Made by a program: the position numbers and the translations under genes. A DNA stretch of 33,766 nucleotides from Candidatus Gemmiger excrementipullorum (lineage in GTDB: Bacteria; Bacillota; Clostridia; Oscillospirales; Ruminococcaceae), in NCBI GenBank assembly GCA_019115045.1, contig DXEI01000128.1:1-33766 (forward strand), written 5' to 3'. The notes under the pieces were generated by a model that was not told the DNA's origin, ran no database searches, and saw nothing but the letters and a program-made list of their open reading frames with translations. Shown here piece by piece: positions 27,664 through 33,766 of the stretch. Each line of letters opens with the position of its first letter. Positions within the stretch are counted from its first letter, which is position 1.

Positions 27664-28740
27664 TCAGCGCTCCTCTTTCCGGCCTTTAAACACCCAGTTT
27701 TGCTGCACCTTAAAACTCAGCAAAAACAAAACGGTATCGACCAGCATTTTGATAACAGACTCGTTCAAAAGCGGCACAAGGCTGTACAGCTTTGTGACAA
27801 AAAAGGCAGAGCACAGCATCTGCACCGCCGCCAAGGTATAATACTTTGGCAGCGCATACCGGTTTTTCCCGCGGTCTTGGAATACGGTTTTTTTATTGAG
27901 CAGGTAGTTGACCGCCGAAGAAATCAGGCGTGCCAACACCGTTGCCGCTAAAATGTACAAACCTGGTAGCACCGGTTTAAGCAGAGCGGTGAACGCCGTG
28001 AAAAAGAGGATATCGACAACAAACGAGGACAGCGACGATGCAATAAACTTAAAAAACACCGAGTAAATGCGGATTGAATCCAACAGTGGATTAAAGTGAG
28101 AGGAGGCGTTTTCTTCCAGATAAACGGTCGCGATAGGGACTTCTACGATTTGAACACCATATTGCTTGCAGTCGATCAGCATATTCATCTCGTACTCAAA
28201 CCGTTCCCCTACAGTTGCCAGGAACTTCCGCACCAGCGCCGTCGGGATCGCACGCAATCCAGTTTGGGTGTCTGACACCTTGACACCGCAAAGGGCGCTG
28301 AAGACATGCCGGGTAAGGATATTGCCGAATTTGCTGCGCAGCGGCACGTTGGCGCTGCCAAAATCTCGGCAGCCCATCGTCAGCTTGTCCCGATTGGCCC
28401 ACAGCGACGCCGCGCAAGCGTTGATATCATCAATCTGGTGCTGCCCATCTGCATCCACCGTCACGACACCCGCCTTATCAGCAAAGTTCTGCAAAAATTC
28501 ATTGAACGCCGTCTTTAGCGCGCGCCCCTTGCCCTGGTTCACACAATGGTGCAGCACGCAGCATCCATACTGCTGCTGCGCAGCGCAAAAAATCGCGTCG
28601 TATTCCGGAGCGCTGCCGTCGTTCACCAAAATGATATGCGTATAACCGCTTTGCCGCAAGCGGCCCAATAGATCCAGCAGCTTTTGATCCGGATCAAGCG
28701 CCGGGATTGCGATCACGATTTGTTTTTTGTCAAATGCCAT
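27664..28740 (-). CDS. Family 2 glycosyltransferase fused to a GtrA-like membrane domain
   Basis: N-terminus IVIAIPALDPDQKLLDLLGRLRQSGYTHIILVNDGS...VVTVDADGQHQIDDINACAASL; C-terminus FFKFIASSLSSFVVDILFFTAF...LARLISSAVNYLLNKKTVFQ...LSFKVQQNWVFKGRK. Confidence 0.9.
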   Translation of the reverse strand: MAFDKKQIVIAIPALDPDQKLLDLLGRLRQSGYTHIILVNDGSAPEYDAIFCAAQQQYGCCVLHHCVNQGKGRALKTAFNEFLQNFADKAGVVTVDADGQHQIDDINACAASLWANRDKLTMGCRDFGSANVPLRSKFGNILTRHVFSALCGVKVSDTQTGLRAIPTALVRKFLATVGERFEYEMNMLIDCKQYGVQIVEVPIATVYLEENASSHFNPLLDSIRIYSVFFKFIASSLSSFVVDILFFTAFTALLKPVLPGLYILAATVLARLISSAVNYLLNKKTVFQDRGKNRYALPKYYTLAAVQMLCSAFFVTKLYSLVPLLNESVIKMLVDTVLFLLSFKVQQNWVFKGRKEER

Positions 28741-28861
28741 TCTGGTTTCTCCTGTTTCAATAGGTTTCTGGCCCTTGCGCAGGCGTCAAGCAAAATGCGC
28801 TGTCCCAGACCTTATATCGGCGCACAGCCCTTAGGCGGTTTCGGCCGGTGTCATCCATTTC

Positions 28862-28891
28862 ATTATAGTGTATCTGCTTATCGTATCGCAA
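28862..28891 (-). promoter_or_regulatory. Putative promoter of the GT2-GtrA/membrane protein operon
   Basis: Minus strand TTGCGA (28886-28891), 18 bp, TATAAT (28862-28867). Confidence 0.6.
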
Positions 28892-29055
28892 TAGATTTTC
28901 GTGATTTTGCAAAAATTCAATTACTGGAAGAAGCCGGCGCCTTGCACGGATAACGCGCTGCGCTTTGTCGGCGCCCCGGCCTGCCCCGTTTGTGCAGGCG
29001 CTGTGCATAACCCGCCCCCGGCGCGCCTATACTGGTGGACGGGAGGGATGCCGTT

Positions 29056-30306
29056 TTGAATCCGTTTACAGAAAAACCCGACAAAAACACACCGCTGTTC
29101 GTCGACTGGGAAGCCCTGTGGGTGGAGCCGTACGACAAACACGAAGTCGACCCGTACACCCGCACCCGCATCATTTTGATGACGGGCACCGAGTTTGAGA
29201 ACGTGTGGTTCGGCCACCAGTTTTCGCGCTGTGTGCGGGACAACGACCTGCGCCGCCGCCTGGCGGTGCTGCGCCGCAGCGAACAGCAGCAGCAAAAACT
29301 GCTGACCCATTTGAAACCGGCCGATGAGACCGCGCTGGAACACACCATCGGCTACGAGCAGCTGGCCACCGACCTGACGGCCCACCTGGCCGCGCGGGTG
29401 GAAAGCCCCGACGTCAAAAATGCGCTGGATTTTGCGCTGCTGGAAGATTTTGACCACCTGTACCGCTACGCCGACTACCTGGACGCCACGACCGGCGAAA
29501 AGGCCGAGGATCTTGTGGGCCGCTATACCGAGATCATGCCCGGGCGGCCCACCATCGCCCACCACCGCCACCCCGACGACACCATCCGCCGCCCGATGCT
29601 GGCCAAAAAGCCGGCGACCATCGATGTGCTGGCGGCCAACGTCATCACGGCGGCCGAGCAGCAGACGATGAACTATTATATGAACACCGCCGCGCTGTGG
29701 CCCGACGAGACCGGCCGCCGCCTGTACCAGGAGATCGGCATGGTGGAGGAGCAGCACGTCACGCAGTACGGCAGCCTGCTGGACCCGCGCATGACGCCGC
29801 TGCAAAACCTGCTGGTGCACCAGTATGTTGAGTGCTGGCTGTACTGGAGCTGCGCCGAGACCGAGACCGACCGCCGCATCCGCAAAGTATGGCAGCGGCT
29901 GCTGGCGCAGGAACTGCTGCACCTGCACCTGGCGCACGACCTGCTGCGCGAGTACGAGGGCAAGGAATGGCAGCAGGTGTTGCCGGACGCCGACTTCCCC
30001 GCCCCACTGCGGTTGGAGAGCAACATCGACTACGTGCGCGAGGTGCTGGCCAACACCGTGTACAACACCGCCGTGCGCGAGGACTATGCCGACACACGCG
30101 AACTGGCGCAGCACGACACCTTTGCCGAGTACCAGCACACCGTGAACACCCCGCAGAAAAACGTGATGAGCCATGCGTTTTTGCAGCAGTATATCGGGGA
30201 GCACGGGCAGGACTACCGCTTTGAGACCGAGCCCCACCCCGTGGAAGCGCTGCAGGACCGTACCAAAGACAACGTGAGCGTGGGCCGCATGGGCAAAGCG
30301 AAATAA
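29056..30306 (+). CDS. Uncharacterised protein, putative ferritin-like four-helix (diiron-type) fold
   Basis: TTG start at 29056 after GGGAGGG (the GTG at 29035 lies upstream of the SD). Spaced helical motifs ALLEDFDHLYRYADYL, EIGMVEEQHVTQYGSLL, LVHQYVECWLYWSCAETE, LAQELLHLHLAHDLLREYE. The CDS call is strong; the fold is inference. Confidence 0.85.
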   Translation: MNPFTEKPDKNTPLFVDWEALWVEPYDKHEVDPYTRTRIILMTGTEFENVWFGHQFSRCVRDNDLRRRLAVLRRSEQQQQKLLTHLKPADETALEHTIGYEQLATDLTAHLAARVESPDVKNALDFALLEDFDHLYRYADYLDATTGEKAEDLVGRYTEIMPGRPTIAHHRHPDDTIRRPMLAKKPATIDVLAANVITAAEQQTMNYYMNTAALWPDETGRRLYQEIGMVEEQHVTQYGSLLDPRMTPLQNLLVHQYVECWLYWSCAETETDRRIRKVWQRLLAQELLHLHLAHDLLREYEGKEWQQVLPDADFPAPLRLESNIDYVREVLANTVYNTAVREDYADTRELAQHDTFAEYQHTVNTPQKNVMSHAFLQQYIGEHGQDYRFETEPHPVEALQDRTKDNVSVGRMGKAK

Positions 30307-30330
30307 CGCCGGTTTTATAGCCTCTATAAC

Positions 30331-30364
30331 AAACAGCCGCCGCGCAAAAGCGCGACGGCTGTTT
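30331..30364. terminator. Hairpin terminator between convergent genes
   Basis: AAACAGCCGCCGCGC AAAA GCGCGACGGCTGTTT. Confidence 0.7.
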
Positions 30365-30413
30365 GGTTCTTGCCTGCTGGTTTTACAAAGAATTTTTTGC
30401 TTTGGGTCAAGGT

Positions 30414-31550
30414 TCAAGCGGGATCGTCTGCGAACAGCACCTTGGTTATCGCTTTTGCACGGCGTTCTATCGTCAGCCCCTCCGCCTTTTTCAGGGCGGC
30501 TTGCGACATTCTTTTTCGCAAAGCGGGATCGTTTTTCAGGCGCAGGATGGCGTCCTGTAACTGCCCTTCATCACTCTCATCGATCCGTATCGAACAGCTT
30601 TCGTCCAGGATCTCGTCATTGAAATCCTTGTTGGAGGAGATGACCGGCAGCCCGCAAGCCAACGCTTCAATGATCGCATTGCAGCATCCTTCTGCCTTGG
30701 TCGGCAGTACAAAGATATCCCCACAGTTTACATACGCAACGATTTCATCATGCGGGACTTTATCACAAAACAGGATGTTTTTACAAGTCGGCGGTTCCTC
30801 CCCCTGGCCGACAAAAATCGAATACACATCGTCCAGCCGATCAAGCACATGGACCAGCTGCCGGATCCCTTTTCTTTCGATAAAGCCCCCGACAAACACG
30901 ATGACAAACCGGTCCTGTGCGATCCCGCATTTTTCCCGCGCTTCTGCCTGCGGGATCGGGTAAAACTCATCCTTTCGGTAACCGTTCACCACGACCGTAG
31001 TGCGTTCGGGCGTTACCAACCCTGCTTCTACGCTTTCTTTCCGGTTTTTGGCGGACGCGCAAATCACACTGGCGATCCTGTCCAGGGTATCCTGACGCAG
31101 CATATACGGGTGGATCGTAAGTTCGCATTCACTCGCCTGCACATAAATCGGCACCGGCTGATTTTTTAACGCGATCGCCGTCATCAAGCCAACGTGCCAA
31201 AAATAGCAGTAAACCGCATCGCAAGGCCCGGCTGCTTTTACGCCTTTGCGGATGGCTCTCTCCATAAGCAGTTCAGCGACCCTTTGCAGCAACGGGTTTC
31301 CTGTATTGGAAAATGTAATGATATATGGGCGGATCACCCGAATCGGTTTGCCCTCCGGGGAAATATCCAAAACCTCATACGGTTTTGCCGGCATACGCCG
31401 CACGATATTTTTTGTTACGCTTTGCGGCGCCACGACCACGCATTCTACCCCTTCTTTGGAGAGGGAATAACACAACTGCTGTACAAAAGGGAAAAGAGGC
31501 TCCCCTTTATATGGATAAAATTCCGATATGATGCAAACTCGTTTTTTTAT
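30414..31550 (-). CDS. GT-B fold family 4-type glycosyltransferase; apparent start codon ATA (possible pseudogene)
   Basis: Reading frame extends upstream of the listed TTG (31475): (ATA)KKRVCIISEFYPYKGEPLFPFVQQLCYSLSKEGVECVVVAPQ...VIVFVGGFIERKGIRQLV...GDIFVLPTKAEGCCNAIIEALACGLPVISS. No ATG/GTG/TTG lies between the upstream in-frame TGA and the conserved N-terminus. Confidence 0.8.
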   Translation of the reverse strand: MKKRVCIISEFYPYKGEPLFPFVQQLCYSLSKEGVECVVVAPQSVTKNIVRRMPAKPYEVLDISPEGKPIRVIRPYIITFSNTGNPLLQRVAELLMERAIRKGVKAAGPCDAVYCYFWHVGLMTAIALKNQPVPIYVQASECELTIHPYMLRQDTLDRIASVICASAKNRKESVEAGLVTPERTTVVVNGYRKDEFYPIPQAEAREKCGIAQDRFVIVFVGGFIERKGIRQLVHVLDRLDDVYSIFVGQGEEPPTCKNILFCDKVPHDEIVAYVNCGDIFVLPTKAEGCCNAIIEALACGLPVISSNKDFNDEILDESCSIRIDESDEGQLQDAILRLKNDPALRKRMSQAALKKAEGLTIERRAKAITKVLFADDPA

Positions 31551-31554
31551 CGTG

Positions 31555-32642
31555 TTATCTGCTTTCTGTTTTCAGGCAAGCGCGCACCTTTTGGCAAAAA
31601 AGTTCGTTCTCCTGCCGGGCCGTTTGGATGACTTGCTGTGCATATTGTGCAAATTTTTCTGTATCCAGCGCCTAATACCAATCCCACAAGCCATCCAGTG
31701 AGCGAACCGTCCCCAGGTCCAGCGCATAGGCATACGGGCCCGCACATTCCGCCATCGCTGTGCCCGGACTTACCAGCAACGGTTTTTTGTAGATCGCCCC
31801 GTCGTAATATTTATTGGATATTGCATACTTTACCAGCGGACTTTCATTGCCATAGCAATTGAACACCAAGTCACTGGCCCCATAAATAGCAGGACGATCC
31901 CCCGGGGAAAAAGCCCCCATCATCTGTATTCGGTCGTTATGTACACGCCGCACATATTCTGAAACCTCTGTTCCATTCGCCTCATTGCCGTAAAATCGGA
32001 AGATAAAACGGTCGTCCTTTTCGACCAGTTCGATCAGCTGTTTGCATTGTGTTTCGTAAGAAATGCTGCCAATATAAGAGATGACGACCTTTTCCCCTGC
32101 CGCTTTCGTAAACGCCGGGCAAGCGGTGACGCTTTCCTCCATAGTAAAGTTGTGGCAAACGCAGTATTCTGCCGGCGGCAGAAAGTTGACAAATCCGGGG
32201 GAAGAGATCGCCCGCATTGCCGCACCAGCCAGCACCTTGCTTTCCATACGGTAATACGGGCCAAAATGTTCCTGCGTATAGTCCCGAATATCTACAAGGT
32301 ATCTGCCCGGATACCGCTTCGTTAAAAAGCCGGACAGCAAAACTGCGGGAAATGTTGTCAGCACGATCAGAAAATCATACCGATTCTTTTGTATCGTGCG
32401 TTTTGCATTGCGCGCATACAGCAAAAAATTGAGGGCCTTTTCATATTTGGGAGCCGCCAGCGCCCCTTTTCCATACCATGGCAGGGCAATATAGGGCCGA
32501 CGCTTTGTTTCTTGCAGCGACCGGTCGCGGTCAAAATACAGCACGTCATATTCCACCCCCGGTACCGAGCGCAGAATTTCTTCATACATCTTCAGAAATG
32601 CGCATACCGCATATTCTGAAACATTACGATCCCGATTTTCAT
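31555..32642 (-). pseudogene. Glycosyltransferase gene disrupted by an N-terminal frameshift and an in-frame TAG near the C-terminus
   Basis: ATG at 32642 gives MKIGIVMFQNMRYAHF then TGA (32592-32594); a +1 nt correction continues as LKMYEEILRSVPGVEYDVLYFDRDRS... The main ORF stops at TAG (31672-31674) after GLWDWY, then stays open in frame: ALDTEKFAQYAQQVIQTARQENELFCQKVRACLKTESR to TAA (31555-31557). Confidence 0.8.
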
Positions 32643-32646
32643 ATTT

Positions 32647-32709
32647 TCACCCTGCCAAAAACTTGATCAGCTCATAGGCCCAGCGGTAAAACCAGTACCC
32701 TTTGCTCAT
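32647..32709 (-). other. Small ORF or C-terminal remnant, MSKGYWFYRWAYELIKFLAG
   Basis: TGA at 32647-32649 lies 4 nt before the ATG of the glycosyltransferase pseudogene. Only 20 codons plus stop. Confidence 0.35.
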
Positions 32710-32986
32710 GCCGTATTTCCTATAGGTCCCCTATGTGATCTGTACGCGGCGTCTGACTTCCGCCAAACTTTTTTACTGTGACCAACATTTTGCCCCCTGC
32801 CTGGGCGTAACGGCGTGCCCTCAGCATACTTTTTGCAAAATGCAATACCGCGTCATGCTGCCGGAGGCACGCGGGTCTCCTTCCTTGGTCCGTCCCATTC
32901 CGTTTTCTATCTTATCCCGTGCACATCCAAAGCATTCGACGGGCCGGCGCGGCCAAAGCTGCAACGCCCTGCGTAAAAGCACCGGT

Positions 32987-33010
32987 ATGACCGCATTTGC
33001 GGTCATTATA
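32987..33010 (-). promoter_or_regulatory. Extended -10 promoter overlapping a perfect inverted repeat
   Basis: Minus strand TGGTATAAT (TATAAT at 33005-33010) running into ATGACCGCA-AA-TGCGGTCAT (32987-33006). Confidence 0.55.
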
Positions 33011-33131
33011 CCACATCTGCTTTTTAATTGCACCTTACCGCAATGTACGCCCCTGCTTTATGATTTTCACTTTCACGGTATCCTGCGCCGGCGGCGTTCA
33101 TGCTGACAGCCTCTCACCTATTTTGACCGCC

Positions 33132-33641
33132 TCAGCCTGCAATCAGGTCTGGGAAATTCTTTTCAGCAAGGGCATAGGCTTCGCGGTCAAACACGACGAG
33201 GGAAACGTCCATCGCGTGCGTCTGCAAAAAGGCACGGATGGTGTCGACGGCCACCTGCAGCGCCTGGGCCTTGGGGTAGCCGTACACCCCGGCCGAAATC
33301 AGCGGGAACGCGACGCTGCGGCAGCCGTGCGCCGCGGCCAGTTCCAGCGAAGTGCGGTAGGCCGAGGTCAGCAGTGCTTGCTCGCCACGTTGGCCGCCAT
33401 ACCAGACCGGCCCCACGGTGTGGATGACATACCGTGCGGGCAGGCGGTACCCCTTGGTGATCTTGGCCTGGCCGGTGCGGCAGCCGCCCAGCGTGCGGCA
33501 TTCTGCCAGCAGCTGCGGCCCGGCCGCGCGGTGGATGGCACCGTCGACGCCCCCGCCGCCCAGCAAACTCTCGTTGGCAGCGTTGACGATGGCGTCCACC
33601 GGCATGGTGGTGATATCGCTGCGGACGATCTGTAGCGGCAT
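33132..33641 (-). CDS. Macro-domain protein (YmdB/MacroD-like O-acetyl-ADP-ribose deacetylase)
   Basis: [80 protein letters not shown]...[17 protein letters not shown]. Confidence 0.94.
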   Translation of the reverse strand: MPLQIVRSDITTMPVDAIVNAANESLLGGGGVDGAIHRAAGPQLLAECRTLGGCRTGQAKITKGYRLPARYVIHTVGPVWYGGQRGEQALLTSAYRTSLELAAAHGCRSVAFPLISAGVYGYPKAQALQVAVDTIRAFLQTHAMDVSLVVFDREAYALAEKNFPDLIAG

Positions 33642-33766
33642 ACAAACACCTCCCTGTACTGCGCAGTTCTTGCGGAACCTTTGTTTTCTTAATGTCGCTC
33701 GCGCTTGGTTTAATCTCATCATACCACGAACGCCCGGCGCTGGCAAATGGAAAACCACCGCACATT

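Noticed and set aside
28757-28855. 33-codon upstream ORF in the leader of the GT2-GtrA gene
   Set aside because: No clear SD or attenuator-like structure; likely chance.
31672-31674. TAG readthrough or pyrrolysine recoding in the glycosyltransferase
   Set aside because: The same gene also has a frameshift and its neighbour lacks a canonical start, so decay or sequence error is simpler. A Q codon one substitution away explains the stop, and no Pyl machinery is visible here.
33132-33641. DarT/DarG-type toxin-antitoxin from the macro domain
   Set aside because: No adjacent DarT-like ADP-ribosyltransferase in the window; compact MacroD/YmdB-type protein.

Overview
This is a high-GC Firmicutes-like chromosomal window, probably Ruminococcaceae/Oscillospiraceae (inferred from gene content and order). 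From left to right it holds: dnaX (truncated at the left edge), preceded by an SRP RNA gene with its own promoter; an ftsK-led minus-strand operon that continues through an MBL hydrolase, metF, a stand-alone MetH reactivation domain, a short metH, cbiK and a FecCD/FecE-type ABC transporter; tepA; rex-tdk; an AraC regulator; htpG behind two CIRCE-like operators; an overlapping three-gene cassette (C_GCAxxG_C_C protein, VanH-like D-2-hydroxyacid dehydrogenase, YkgJ-type Cys-cluster protein); a histidine kinase/response regulator divergent from a lantibiotic-protection-type ABC transporter; a small orphan ORF; a more AT-rich glycosyltransferase region; a putative ferritin-like protein; and a macro-domain protein. 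The best second-look items are: the tandem CIRCE elements at htpG; a glycosyltransferase with a frameshift and an in-frame TAG, next to a second one whose start codon appears to be ATA; the predicted ferritin-like protein; the translationally coupled Cys-rich/dehydrogenase triad; the SRP RNA whose apical stem differs from consensus by compensatory changes; and 11-bp-phased repeats upstream of the peptide-resistance ABC operon. I saw no CRISPR array, tRNA, transposase or obvious phage gene. No fully novel system can be proven from sequence alone.
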